Assembly: GCF_000708715.2 (NCBI RefSeq)
Contig: NZ_JENB01000011.1
Location: forward strand, 1-64,000
DNA: 64,000 bases
Direction: 5' to 3'
Source: Pseudomonas putida W15Oct28
GTDB taxonomy: Bacteria; Pseudomonadota; Gammaproteobacteria; Pseudomonadales; Pseudomonadaceae
Shown: positions 35,911 through 44,809 of the stretch, piece by piece
How positions within the stretch are numbered: position 1 is the stretch's first letter
Layout: the number at the start of each line of letters is the position of its first letter
Translations under genes and position numbers: made by a program
The notes under the pieces: generated by a model
The model's database searches: none
What the model saw: only the letters and a program-made list of their open reading frames with translations
Told to the model about the DNA's origin: nothing

Positions 35911-36561
35911 TCAAGCCTTGCTAAAAGCCTGATGCAACTCGGCTACCGTGGCGAAATGGTAAGCAGGTTCTTCGGCCATCAACTCTTCCCGGCTACCAAA
36001 CCCATACCCCACCGCCGCCGCCTGCAAGCCATTGCTGCGCGCGCCAATCAGGTCATGCTTGCGGTCCCCGATCATCAACGTCTGCGCCGGGTCCAGCCCT
36101 TCTTCATCCAGCAGGTGGCGGATCAGCTCGACCTTGTTGGTGCGCGTGCCGTCCAGTTCGCTGCCATAGATCACCTTGAAGTGGTGGTCGAAGGCGAAGT
36201 GCCGGGCGATTTCCCGGGCAAATTCCCACGGTTTGGAAGTGGCGATGTACAGCGTGCGGCCCTGCCCGTTCAGGGCTTCGAGCAACTCCGGCACGCCCTG
36301 GAACACCAGGTTTTCGTACAGGCCGGTGACGCGGAAACGTTCCCGGTAGAAGTTCACCGCGTCCCAGGCCTTGGCTTCGTCGAAGCTGTAGAACTGCATG
36401 AAAGCCTGCAGCAGGGGTGGGCCGATGAAATGTTCGAGGCGGGCCAGGTCTGGCTCGTCGATGCCCAGCTTGGCCAAGGCATACTGGATCGAGCGGGTGA
36501 TGCCCAGGCGAGGGTCGGTCAGGGTGCCGTCTAGATCGAACAGGATGTTTTGCTGATGCAT
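35911..36561 (-). CDS. HAD-superfamily phosphatase (phosphoglycolate phosphatase-like)
   Basis: 216 residues. FDLDGTLTDPRLGI is the nucleophile loop, LYIATSKP motif II, a lysine follows, and MIGDRKHDLIGARSNG is the acidic motif, so the enzyme is of class IA with a helical cap. The closest named relatives are phosphoglycolate phosphatase and 5'-nucleotidase-like proteins; the substrate is uncertain. The start codon at 36561 has only a weak GGAAC site. Confidence 0.85.
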   Translation of the reverse strand: MHQQNILFDLDGTLTDPRLGITRSIQYALAKLGIDEPDLARLEHFIGPPLLQAFMQFYSFDEAKAWDAVNFYRERFRVTGLYENLVFQGVPELLEALNGQGRTLYIATSKPWEFAREIARHFAFDHHFKVIYGSELDGTRTNKVELIRHLLDEEGLDPAQTLMIGDRKHDLIGARSNGLQAAAVGYGFGSREELMAEEPAYHFATVAELHQAFSKA

Positions 36562-36591
36562 GTATGAGGTTCCACTTGAGTGCTGCGTTGC

Positions 36592-36678
36592 CTTCTTCGC
36601 GGGCTTGCCCGCTCCCACAGGTATGGCGCTGGACCTGAAGGCTCCACTAAACCTGTGGGAGCGGGCAAGCCCGCGAAT
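36592..36678. repeat. Inverted REP pair (gamma-carbonic anhydrase/HAD gap)
   Basis: TTCGCGGGCTTGCCCGCTCCCACAGG and CCTGTGGGAGCGGGCAAGCCCGCGAA, between two same-strand genes. It follows the gamma-carbonic anhydrase gene and lies upstream of the HAD gene. Confidence 0.9.
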
Positions 36679-36682
36679 ACGG

Positions 36683-37231
36683 TCATTCCGGTTGGTCGTA
36701 GCCTTCGGCCAGGTGCTGGTCCTTGAGCTTCACGTAGTTGCCGGCGCTGTAGGAGAAGAACGCGCGCTCTTTGTCGTTCAGCAGCCGGGCCTGTTTCACC
36801 GGGCTGCCCATGTACAGGTAACCGCTGACCAGGCGTTTGCCCGGCGGTACCAGGCTGCCGGCACCGATGATCACTTCGTCCTCGACGATGGCGCCATCCA
36901 TGATGGTGCTGCCCATGCCGACCAGGATGCGGTTGCCCAGGGTGCAGCCATGCAGCATGACCTTGTGGCCGATGGTCACCTCGTCACCGATGATCAGCGG
37001 GAAGCCGTCCGGGTTGAACGGGCCGGCGTGGGTGATGTGCAGCACGCTGGCGTCCTGCACGCTGGTGCGCGCACCGATGCGGATGCGGTGCATGTCGCCG
37101 CGTACCACGGTCAGCGGCCAGACCGAGCTGTCTTCACCGATCTCCACGTCGCCCAGCACCACTGCCGAACGATCGACGAAGGCACGTAGTCCAACTTTCG
37201 GAGTGTGTTGCTGGAAGCTTCGGATGGCCAT
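36683..37231 (-). CDS. Gamma-class carbonic anhydrase-like hexapeptide protein
   Basis: 182 residues, mostly a left-handed beta-helix of hexapeptide repeats (LGDVEIGEDSSVWPLTVVRG, then GARTSVQDASVLHI and later turns). The three zinc histidines of the gamma class are in VLHITHAG and GHKVMLHGC. The family (YrdA/PaaY-like) often has weak hydratase activity, so the true role may differ. Start MAIRSFQQH at 37231 is preferred over ATG 37246. It is divergent from prlC. Confidence 0.9.
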   Translation of the reverse strand: MAIRSFQQHTPKVGLRAFVDRSAVVLGDVEIGEDSSVWPLTVVRGDMHRIRIGARTSVQDASVLHITHAGPFNPDGFPLIIGDEVTIGHKVMLHGCTLGNRILVGMGSTIMDGAIVEDEVIIGAGSLVPPGKRLVSGYLYMGSPVKQARLLNDKERAFFSYSAGNYVKLKDQHLAEGYDQPE

Positions 37232-37333
37232 GATAGCGTCTCTCATCTGTGCCGATAGGCAGGGTGCCTGCTGCGGTCGGCGTCGATTGTAATTAAGATG
37301 GGGCAGTGTTTCTTCTGCCAAGGTATCCAAACC

Positions 37334-39385
37334 GTGACTGCGAACAACCCGCTTCTGCAATCCCACGATCTGCCGCCCTTCTCGCAAATCCGTGCCGAAC
37401 ACGTGTTGCCGGCGATCGAAGCTATCCTGGCCGACAACCGTAAAGCCATTGCCGAGATCCTCGAAAAGCAGGGCAAGGCCCCTACCTGGGCTGGCCTGGT
37501 GCTGGCGATGGACGAACTGAACGACCGCCTGGGCGCCGCCTGGAGCCCGGTCAGCCACCTCAATGCGGTGTGCAACAGCGCCGAGCTGCGTGAGGCCTAC
37601 GAGTCGTGCCTGCCTGCGTTGAGCGCCTACTCTACCGAACTGGGCCAGAACCGCGCGCTGTTCGACGCCTACCAGGCGCTGATCGATAGCCCCGAAGCCG
37701 CCGGCTTCGACGTGGCGCAAAAGACTATTCTCGAACACGCCCTGCGTGACTTCCGCCTGTCGGGTATCGACCTGCCGGCGGACCAGCAGCAGCGCTACGC
37801 CGAAGTGCAAAGCAAGCTCAGCGAGCTGGGCAGCCGCTTCTCCAACCAGCTGCTCGACGCCACCCAGGCGTGGACCAAGCACGTTACCGACGAAGCCGCG
37901 CTGGCCGGCCTGACCGACTCGGCCAAGGCGCAGATGGCGGCCGCTGCCCAGGCCAAGGGCCTCGACGGCTGGCTGATCACCCTGGAATTCCCCAGCTACT
38001 ACGCCGTGATGACCTACGCCAGCGACCGCGCCCTGCGCGAAGAGCTGTACGCTGCCTACTGCACCCGCGCCTCGGACCAGGGCCCGAATGCCGGCCAGTT
38101 CGACAACGGCCCGGTAATGCAGGAAATTCTCGACCTGCGTCAGGAACTGGCCGCGTTGCTGGGTTACAAGAACTACGCCGAGTTGAGCCTGGCCACCAAG
38201 ATGGCCGAGTCCAGCGACCAGGTGTTGAGCTTCCTGCGTGACCTGGCCAAGCGCTCCAAGCCGTTTGCCGCCCAGGACCTGGAGCAGCTGAAGGCCTACG
38301 CCGCCGAGCAAGGCTGCCCTGAACTGGCCAGCTGGGACGCCGGCTACTTTGGCGAGAAGCTGCGCGAGCAGCGCTACAGCGTGTCGCAGGAAGCCCTGCG
38401 CGCCTACTTCCCGATCGACAAGGTGCTGGGTGGCCTGTTCAGCATCGTGCAGCGCCTGTACGGCATCGAAATCGCCGAGCTCAAGGGCTTCGACAGCTGG
38501 CACCCAGACGTGCGCCTGTTCGAGATCAAGGAAAACGGCCAGCATGTCGGGCGCTTCTTCTTCGACCTTTACGCCCGTGCCAACAAGCGCGGCGGTGCCT
38601 GGATGGATGGCGCCCGCGACCGTCGTCGCACTGCTGGTGGCGAGCTGCAGAGCCCAGTGGCCAACCTGGTGTGCAACTTCACCCCGGCCGCACCCGGCAA
38701 GCCTGCGCTGCTGACCCACGATGAAGTCACCACCCTGTTCCACGAATTCGGCCACGGCCTGCACCACCTGCTGACCCGCATCGAGCATGCCGGCGTTTCC
38801 GGTATCAACGGCGTGGCCTGGGATGCGGTCGAGTTGCCGAGCCAGTTCATGGAAAACTGGTGCTGGGAGCCAGAAGGCCTGGCGCTGATCTCCGGCCATT
38901 ACGAAACCGGCGCGGCCCTGCCCCAGGACCTGCTGGACAAGATGCTGGCGGCGAAAAACTTCCAGTCGGGCATGATGATGGTGCGCCAGCTGGAGTTCTC
39001 GCTGTTCGACTTCGAGCTGCACGCCAGCCATGGCGACGGCCGCAGCGTGCTGCAGGTGCTCGAAGGCGTGCGTGACGAGGTGTCGGTCATGCGCCCACCG
39101 GCGTACAACCGCTTCCCCAACAGCTTTGCGCACATCTTTGCGGGCGGTTACGCGGCGGGCTACTACAGCTACAAGTGGGCTGAAGTGCTGTCGGCTGATG
39201 CGTTCTCGCGCTTCGAGGAAGAAGGCGTGCTGAATGCCGAGACCGGCCGTGCCTTCCGCGAGGCGATCCTGGCCCGAGGCGGTTCGCGCGAGCCGATGGT
39301 GCTGTTTGTCGACTTCCGTGGCCGCGAGCCATCCATCGATGCGCTGCTGCGCCATAGTGGTCTTACCGAAGGCGCTGCGGCGTGA
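37334..39385 (+). CDS. prlC: Oligopeptidase A (M3 zinc metallopeptidase)
   Basis: A 683-residue cytoplasmic peptidase that degrades short peptides, including cleaved signal peptides. The zinc motif is HEFGHGLHHLLTRIEHAGVS, with HEXXH followed by the downstream glutamate in ELPSQFMENW. GTG 37334 (MTANNPLLQSHDLPPFSQIR) is used on conserved length. An ATG at 37298 would add 12 residues. yheV follows with its start region overlapping or adjoining the stop. Confidence 0.95.
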   Translation: MTANNPLLQSHDLPPFSQIRAEHVLPAIEAILADNRKAIAEILEKQGKAPTWAGLVLAMDELNDRLGAAWSPVSHLNAVCNSAELREAYESCLPALSAYSTELGQNRALFDAYQALIDSPEAAGFDVAQKTILEHALRDFRLSGIDLPADQQQRYAEVQSKLSELGSRFSNQLLDATQAWTKHVTDEAALAGLTDSAKAQMAAAAQAKGLDGWLITLEFPSYYAVMTYASDRALREELYAAYCTRASDQGPNAGQFDNGPVMQEILDLRQELAALLGYKNYAELSLATKMAESSDQVLSFLRDLAKRSKPFAAQDLEQLKAYAAEQGCPELASWDAGYFGEKLREQRYSVSQEALRAYFPIDKVLGGLFSIVQRLYGIEIAELKGFDSWHPDVRLFEIKENGQHVGRFFFDLYARANKRGGAWMDGARDRRRTAGGELQSPVANLVCNFTPAAPGKPALLTHDEVTTLFHEFGHGLHHLLTRIEHAGVSGINGVAWDAVELPSQFMENWCWEPEGLALISGHYETGAALPQDLLDKMLAAKNFQSGMMMVRQLEFSLFDFELHASHGDGRSVLQVLEGVRDEVSVMRPPAYNRFPNSFAHIFAGGYAAGYYSYKWAEVLSADAFSRFEEEGVLNAETGRAFREAILARGGSREPMVLFVDFRGREPSIDALLRHSGLTEGAAA

Positions 39386-39396
39386 GCGAGGTAGTT

Positions 39397-39663
39397 GTGA
39401 ACAAGACCAAGAAACGCTTCATTGCCGGGGCGGTATGCCCCGCGTGCAGCGAGCCCGACAAGCTGATGATGTGGAGCGAAGACGACGTACCGCACCGCGA
39501 GTGCGTCGCCTGCGGGTTCACCGACACCCTCAACGAGCAGGGCTTGTCGGTGCCCAAGGAACTCGGCACCCGAGTCAACCACCTGGCACCCAAGGCGGCG
39601 CCGGCCAAGGTACAGACGGTGCAGTTCTTTCCTAATCCGAAGCTGAAGAAACCGACAGAGTAA
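39397..39663 (+). CDS. yheV: YheV-family zinc-ribbon protein (DUF2387)
   Basis: 88 residues. CPACSEPDKLMMWSEDDVPH and then CVACGF give two CxxC pairs that form a zinc ribbon. A basic, proline-rich tail follows. GTG 39397 has GAGG 5 bases upstream. GTG 39382 overlapping the prlC stop is an alternative. It is linked to prlC as in other gammaproteobacteria. Function unknown. Confidence 0.88.
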   Translation: MNKTKKRFIAGAVCPACSEPDKLMMWSEDDVPHRECVACGFTDTLNEQGLSVPKELGTRVNHLAPKAAPAKVQTVQFFPNPKLKKPTE

Positions 39664-39711
39664 GCACTGGCGGTCGGATCAGAGGCGCTGGTGGATTCAA
39701 GGCAGCTACGA

Positions 39712-39731
39712 TACTGTATGTAAATACAGTA
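39712..39731. promoter_or_regulatory. LexA (SOS) box upstream of the radical SAM gene
   Basis: TACTGTATGTAAATACAGTA is a perfect 8-base-arm palindrome. It fits the LexA consensus CTG-N10-CAG (CTGTATGTAAATACAG, 39714-39729). It ends 12 bases before the start codon, so bound LexA would block transcription or initiation. Confidence 0.85.
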
Positions 39732-39743
39732 TCGGGGTTAGCC

Positions 39744-40802
39744 ATGAATCCTCCAGCACCACTAAAGGGCCGTGGCACGGCGCACAATCCGCACAACCGT
39801 TTTGCCGCCAACCATTCGGTGGCAGAGGACGACGGCTGGTATCAGGAAGTGCCGCAGACCCAAGGCACCGAGGTGCGCAGCGAGACGGCGAAATCGGTCA
39901 TCTCCCGCAATACATCGCCCGACCTGCCCTTCGACCGCTCCATCAACCCTTACCGCGGCTGCGAACATGGCTGCATCTACTGCTATGCCCGCCCTTCCCA
40001 TGCCTATTGGGACCTCTCCCCCGGCCTGGACTTCGAAACCAAGCTGATCGCCAAGACCAATGCCGCCGAAGTGCTCGCGCAACAGCTGAGCAAGCCGGGT
40101 TACGTGTGCGCGCCAATCAACCTGGGCTCCAATACCGACCCGTATCAGCCAATCGAGCGGGAACAGTTGCTGACCCGGCGTCTGCTGGAAGTGTTGCTGC
40201 GTTTTCGTCACCCGGTGACCATCGTGACCAAGGGCTCGCTGGTGTTGCGCGACCTCGACCTGCTGGCCGAAATGGCCCGGCAGCGTCTGGCACGGGTGAT
40301 GATCAGCCTGACCACGCTGGACGATGACCTGAAGCGGGTACTGGAACCGCGGGCGGCGTCACCCAATGCCCGCTTGAGGGCCATCCGCGTGCTGCGCGAG
40401 GCGGGTGTGCCGGTGGGTGTGCTGTGTTCGCCGATGATTCCGATGATCAACGACAGTGAGCTGGAGCGCTTGCTGGAGGCTGCCAGGGAAGCGGGTGCAC
40501 AGAGCGCGGCCTACATGATGCTGCGCCTGCCACTGGAAGTGGCGCCGCTGTTCGAGCAGTGGCTGCAGGACCATTACCCGCAACGGGCGGCCCATGTATT
40601 GAGCCTGATCCGCCAGAGCCGGGGCGGCGAGCTGTATGACAGCCGGTTTGGCGCGCGCATGCGCGGTGAAGGTGTGTTTGCCGAGCTGTTGGCACAACGG
40701 TTTGCCAAAGCCATGAAACGCCTTGATTTCGAAGGGCGCGAGGCGCAGGCGCTGGATTGCTCTGCCTTCTGCCCGCCCGGTGGGCAGATGGCCCTATTCT
40801 GA
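39744..40802 (+). CDS. Radical SAM protein, PA0069 / SplB-like family
   Basis: 352 residues. The cluster motif is CEHGCIYCYARPSHAYW (CX3CX2C). SNTDPYQPIEREQLLTRRLL and VTIVTKGSLVLRDLDLL fit the Rv2578c/PA0069-type group related to spore photoproduct lyase (SplB). Those enzymes make a 5'-deoxyadenosyl radical; the substrate is unknown. A LexA box right at the promoter shows control by DNA damage. The gene is single and ends at a REP pair. A DNA-repair role is an inference from regulation and the SplB relation. Confidence 0.85.
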   Translation: MNPPAPLKGRGTAHNPHNRFAANHSVAEDDGWYQEVPQTQGTEVRSETAKSVISRNTSPDLPFDRSINPYRGCEHGCIYCYARPSHAYWDLSPGLDFETKLIAKTNAAEVLAQQLSKPGYVCAPINLGSNTDPYQPIEREQLLTRRLLEVLLRFRHPVTIVTKGSLVLRDLDLLAEMARQRLARVMISLTTLDDDLKRVLEPRAASPNARLRAIRVLREAGVPVGVLCSPMIPMINDSELERLLEAAREAGAQSAAYMMLRLPLEVAPLFEQWLQDHYPQRAAHVLSLIRQSRGGELYDSRFGARMRGEGVFAELLAQRFAKAMKRLDFEGREAQALDCSAFCPPGGQMALF

Positions 40803-40825
40803 TTCTTCGAACAGAGCAGGGCTTT

Positions 40826-40912
40826 TGTGGGAGCGGGCGTGCCCGCGAACACCGGCGCAGCCGGTGCCATACACCGTGTCGCCCCCTTCGCGGGCACGCC
40901 CGCTCCCACAGG
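40826..40912. repeat. Inverted REP pair (radical SAM/carbonic anhydrase gap)
   Basis: TGTGGGAGCGGGCGTGCCCGCGAA, then CACCGGCGCAGCCGGTG, then TTCGCGGGCACGCCCGCTCCCACA. It lies between two same-strand genes, after the radical SAM stop. Confidence 0.9.
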
Positions 40913-41225
40913 TTCTGCGCAGCACTCAGGTTCCCACATGGGGCCCATTGCCAGCCCTCAATACAACTAATCCGAGCTAATAATTGCGCTAATACATATT
41001 GGCAGTTGATGTTTTTTTGCTATTATCAAGAACCCGCCTTTTATATCTGGAACGCCCGTTCTAGAGCCTTCGAATTAAGTTTCAGTTAAGTTTTCCCCGC
41101 TAGCGTAGGAAATCAGTCCACACCGACTGTGATCTATGGCCCGTGCGTGTCATCTAAAACCCTGCATAGCCAGAATCTTTCCCCGGTAAAATGGATTTAC
41201 CAACACACCGTCAAGAGGATGAATC
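40913..41225. other. AT-rich intergenic region before the carbonic anhydrase gene
   Basis: About 310 bases without a gene. The stretch 40970-41100 is clearly AT-richer than its surroundings, with TTTTTTTGCTATTATC and TTTTATATC, so it probably holds the promoter or a nucleoid-protein site. No specific sigma or operator motif is clear enough to name. AAGAGGATG just before 41226 supplies the ribosome site. Confidence 0.5.
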
Positions 41226-41945
41226 ATGCCCGTCAAGGACCCATCCAAGGTCGTTCCGGAGGTACCCGCTGAGGGCGCCGATGCCGCCCTGAAGCACATC
41301 GTCGACGGCTTCCTGCGCTTTCACCATGACGTCTTCCCCGAGCAGCAAGAGCTGTTCAAGAAGCTCGCCACTGCGCAAACGCCGCGTGCCATGTTCATCA
41401 CCTGCGCCGATTCGCGCATCGTCCCCGAGCTGATCACCCAGAGCTCGCCAGGCGACCTGTTCGTAACCCGTAACGTGGGTAACGTGGTACCGCCTTATGG
41501 CCAGATGAATGGCGGTGTTTCCAGCGCAATCGAGTACGCCGTACTTGCGCTGAAAGTGCACCACATCATCGTCTGTGGCCACTCCGACTGTGGCGCCATG
41601 CGTGCGGTACTCAACCCGCAATCGCTGACCAAGATGCCGACTGTTTCCGCCTGGCTTCGCCATGCCGAAGTGGCGCGTACCGTGGTCGAGAACAACTGCT
41701 CGTGCGGTACCGAACACGAAACCATGCAGGTGCTGACCAAGGAAAACGTGATCGCCCAGTTGCATCACCTGCGCACCCATCCTTCGGTTGCCTCGCGCCT
41801 TGCAGCCGGTGAGCTGTTCATTCATGGCTGGGTTTACGACATCGAAACCAGCAAGATCGAAGCTTATGACGCCATCAGCGACAGCTTCCTGCCCCTGGCT
41901 GCTGGCGAGCCGGTCCCCTGCGCTACTCCGAGAGGTCGCTACTAA
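41226..41945 (+). CDS. cynT: Beta-class carbonic anhydrase
   Basis: A 239-residue zinc enzyme interconverting CO2 and bicarbonate. Zinc ligands are seen in FITCADSRIVPE (Cys plus the Asp/Arg dyad) and VCGHSDCGAM (His and Cys). The N-terminus DGFLRFHHDVFPEQQELFK is typical. Length is normal. The SulP transporter gene follows 191 bases later on the same strand. The symbol is a generic beta-class name and does not imply cyanate metabolism. Confidence 0.93.
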   Translation: MPVKDPSKVVPEVPAEGADAALKHIVDGFLRFHHDVFPEQQELFKKLATAQTPRAMFITCADSRIVPELITQSSPGDLFVTRNVGNVVPPYGQMNGGVSSAIEYAVLALKVHHIIVCGHSDCGAMRAVLNPQSLTKMPTVSAWLRHAEVARTVVENNCSCGTEHETMQVLTKENVIAQLHHLRTHPSVASRLAAGELFIHGWVYDIETSKIEAYDAISDSFLPLAAGEPVPCATPRGRY

Positions 41946-42136
41946 GCGACCCATCCACCGCTAGAACCTTGATAGCCGGCTGCACCCTGTAGGGGTGTGG
42001 CGCGGCCTTCGGCTGCCTTGAATTCCCTGACTGACTTGCCGGCATACCTGCTGGCGGCCCGCGCCTGCGCGCGCGTCAGGGGCAAACGTGCCCACGGCCA
42101 GAGGAATGGCCGTGCGACAGAGAAAGGAGAAACACG

Positions 42137-43669
42137 GTGAACATTACACAGTTGAAAGCGGCCCTGCCGCGTGAGTTGCTGGCGTCGGTGGTGGTCTTTC
42201 TGGTGGCCCTGCCGTTGTGCATGGGCATCGCGATTGCCTCGGGCATGCCGCCGGCAAAGGGCCTGATTACCGGCATTATCGGCGGCATTGTGGTGGGTTT
42301 CCTCGCCGGTTCGCCGTTGCAGGTCAGTGGCCCTGCTGCCGGGCTGGCGGTACTGGTGTTCGAGCTGGTGCGCCAGCATGGCATGGCCATGCTCGGGCCG
42401 ATCCTGTTGCTGGCCGGGCTGTTGCAGCTGCTGGCCGGGCGCCTGCGCCTGGGTTGCTGGTTTCGGGTCACTGCGCCAGCGGTGGTGTACGGCATGTTGG
42501 CGGGCATTGGCGTGCTGATCGTGTTGTCGCAGGTGCATGTGATGTTCGACACGGCGCCGCAGCCTTCCGGGTTGCAGAACCTGCTGGAATTCCCGTCCAC
42601 CGTTGCCGCCGCCCTGCCACAGGAAAGCGCAGGCTCCGGCTGGATGGCCGGTGCGCTGGGCCTGGGCACCATCGCCATTATGTGGGGCTGGGAGCGGCTG
42701 CGGCCGCAGCGGCTGCGCTTCGTCCCTGGCGCCCTGTTGGGCGTTGCCGCCATGACCGTCATCAGTATGTGGCTGGCCTTGCCGGTAAACCGCGTGCAGG
42801 TGCCGGCAGACCTGTCCGAGGCCATCGACTGGCTCCGCCCGGCTGACCTGATGCAACTGGCCGACCCTACCCTGCTGGTCGCCGCCTTTGCCCTGGCCTT
42901 CATCGCCAGCGCCGAAACCTTGCTGTCGGCTGCGGCGGTAGACCGCATGCACAGCGGCCAGCGTTCGGACTTTGACCGTGAACTGTCGGCCCAAGGTATC
43001 GGCAACATGCTTTGTGGTGTGCTGGGCGCGCTACCGATGACGGGCGTGATCGTACGCAGCTCGGCCAATGTGCAGGCGGGGGCGCAGACGCGGGCTTCGG
43101 CAATCTTCCATGGCCTGTGGCTATTGGCCTTCGTGGTGGTGTTGAGCAGCGTGCTGCAGCAGATTCCGGTGGCGAGCCTGGCGGGTGTGCTGGTGTTTAC
43201 CGGGATCAAGCTGGTTGATTTCAAGGCGTTTCGTGGCCTGGGCCGTTATGGCCGCATGCCGATGTTCACCTATGCGGCGACGGCGCTGGCGATCATCTTC
43301 ACCGACCTGTTGACCGGCGTGCTGCTGGGCTTTGCCCTGACCCTGCTGAAGCTGGCGTTCAAGGCGGCGCGGCTGAAGATCAACCTGGTGAGCCTGGAGA
43401 AGGCCGGGCACATGGAGTTGCGGTTAAGTGGTGCGGCGACGTTCCTGAAGGTGCCGGCGCTGACCCAGGTGCTGGATACCGTACCGGCGGGCACCACGTT
43501 GCATGTGCCGTTGGGTAACCTGAGCTATATCGACCACTCGTGCCTTGAGCTGCTGGAGGACTGGGGCCGCAGCAATTCGGCCAATGGGTCGCGGTTGCTG
43601 ATAGAACAGCGGCGGTTGAAGCGACGGATCGAGGGGCGGTTGCGGACTACGGCGGGGGTTGGGGCCTAG
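42137..43669 (+). CDS. SulP-family anion transporter, putative bicarbonate permease
   Basis: A 510-residue transporter with about 12 hydrophobic segments (residues 10-410) and a short STAS-like C-terminal domain (about 420-510, with LGNLSYIDHSCLELLEDWGR). N-terminal FLVALPLCMGIAIASGMPPA is the SulP entry helix. GTG 42137 has AAAGGAGA upstream. SulP genes linked or fused to carbonic anhydrase are known and are thought to carry bicarbonate; adjacency here supports that substrate. It is unlike the SulP at 21129 in length and STAS. Confidence 0.88.
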   Translation: MNITQLKAALPRELLASVVVFLVALPLCMGIAIASGMPPAKGLITGIIGGIVVGFLAGSPLQVSGPAAGLAVLVFELVRQHGMAMLGPILLLAGLLQLLAGRLRLGCWFRVTAPAVVYGMLAGIGVLIVLSQVHVMFDTAPQPSGLQNLLEFPSTVAAALPQESAGSGWMAGALGLGTIAIMWGWERLRPQRLRFVPGALLGVAAMTVISMWLALPVNRVQVPADLSEAIDWLRPADLMQLADPTLLVAAFALAFIASAETLLSAAAVDRMHSGQRSDFDRELSAQGIGNMLCGVLGALPMTGVIVRSSANVQAGAQTRASAIFHGLWLLAFVVVLSSVLQQIPVASLAGVLVFTGIKLVDFKAFRGLGRYGRMPMFTYAATALAIIFTDLLTGVLLGFALTLLKLAFKAARLKINLVSLEKAGHMELRLSGAATFLKVPALTQVLDTVPAGTTLHVPLGNLSYIDHSCLELLEDWGRSNSANGSRLLIEQRRLKRRIEGRLRTTAGVGA

Positions 43670-43694
43670 AGCTGAAATCTTTTTTGCCTGATCC

Positions 43695-43790
43695 GGCCCT
43701 TTCGCGGGCATGCCCGCTCCCACAGGATTGCGCCTTAGCTGAAACCAGCGCAAAACCTGTGGGAGCGGGCAAGCCCGCGAAGAGGCCGGG
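43695..43790. repeat. Inverted REP pair (SulP/hypothetical junction)
   Basis: CCTTTCGCGGGCATGCCCGCTCCCACAGG and CCTGTGGGAGCGGGCAAGCCCGCGAA about 35 bases apart, between convergent genes. Confidence 0.9.
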
Positions 43791-43799
43791 GCAGGAGTA

Positions 43800-44441
43800 T
43801 CAGGCCGGCTGGCCCAGCTCGACACCCAGCTGCCGCGACAGGCACGGCCAGCGCTTCCACGCCTCGCCGGTTGCCGGGCTGCTCAGTTTCTCGCGGTAGG
43901 CCTCCACCGATTCCACCGCAAAGCTTTCGTCATTGAGCATTTCGTCAACCGAGTGATGCACCACTTCATCCAGCTGGTTGGCAAAGCTCTCGCCAATCAA
44001 CTGGTGGGCAATCAGGTTGGCGACCGTGGTGTCGACCGGAATCAGCGGCTGCTGGAAGTGGCGGATGTACAGGTCATTCACCTCTTCCACCAGGCGGTGC
44101 GCCAGGTAGGCCTCATCCAGCAGGCAGTCCAGGCCGACATGCCCTTGCATCACGCTGGGCGGCTGCAGGAAGTAGGCCTCGGCAATTTTCAGTACAGGTT
44201 TGATCTGCGATTCGATCCCGGCTTCGCGGGCGACCTCGTGGGCGGCCTCCAGCAGTTCCGGAACCTGATCGATGTAGGCGCTGACGAAGCGCGCCAAAGT
44301 ACCCTGGGCGTCCTGCTCAGGCAGTTGGATCGAGGGGTGCAGGTGGGGCAGTTGCAGCTCGAGACGCTCTTTCAATTGGCCGGTCTGGCCTTCATGTTGA
44401 TGGGCTTGGCTTACCTGCTCGCGTACAGCAGCGATGTTCAT
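43800..44441 (-). CDS. Conserved Pseudomonas hypothetical protein next to the cox operon
   Basis: 213 residues from ATG 44441 (TGGAG upstream). It is soluble and mostly helical, with no signal peptide and no motif I recognise. It contains HXXH-like and acidic helix segments such as QGHVGLDCLLDEAYLAHRLV and ANQLDEVVHHSVDEML. Its gene is divergent from the cox operon with 368 bases between, a place also occupied by a hypothetical gene in related genomes. Function unknown. Confidence 0.75.
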   Translation of the reverse strand: MNIAAVREQVSQAHQHEGQTGQLKERLELQLPHLHPSIQLPEQDAQGTLARFVSAYIDQVPELLEAAHEVAREAGIESQIKPVLKIAEAYFLQPPSVMQGHVGLDCLLDEAYLAHRLVEEVNDLYIRHFQQPLIPVDTTVANLIAHQLIGESFANQLDEVVHHSVDEMLNDESFAVESVEAYREKLSSPATGEAWKRWPCLSRQLGVELGQPA

Positions 44442-44468
44442 GACAACTCCAGGGACATTACGTTTCAA

Positions 44469-44809
44469 ACGGAAGACACTAAATTAGCTCGGTATACAGA
44501 ATACCTAAGACGCATTTGTTATAAGCCGCGCAAACGTGTGCGCTGCCAGGCATATAAAAATGCCATTATTGCGCCACACCCTATCAAGCGCGCGGTTTTC
44601 AGACCATTCAGTCATTTCGTGAAGTTCATTTCACAGGCTTCATTGCGTGCCATTGGTCGCTGTCTATACTCCCGTTGAACGTGATTCGTTGATGAGGCCC
44701 GACTGCTTTTGCAGGGGCTCGGTCGTCGAAGCCAGGCAGTCTTGACCGCCGTTCCCTCTTGCCGCAGGCCACGCCTCCGGGACAACAAGAATTAGAAGGG
44801 GAACCCGCA
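44469..44809. other. Cox operon upstream regulatory region
   Basis: About 340 bases without a gene. The AT-richer part (44470-44650) includes an inverted sequence GCGCAAACGTGTGCGC near 44528-44543, a possible operator. The promoter element at 44664 and the 140-base leader to coxB follow. No terminator or leader peptide was recognised. Confidence 0.5.
44664..44670 (+). promoter_or_regulatory. Sigma-S type -10 element of the cox operon
   Basis: CTATACT matches the RpoS-preferred -10 consensus exactly, and the -35 region is poor, as expected for sigma-S promoters. It is about 140 bases before coxB. The P. aeruginosa aa3/caa3-type cox operon is known to be RpoS-dependent. The site itself is predicted. 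Confidence 0.55.

Noticed and set aside
36683..39355. 890-codon minus-strand frame covering prlC
   Set aside because: Only the C-terminal part (36683-37231, gamma-carbonic anhydrase) is coding. The rest is antisense to the well-supported prlC.
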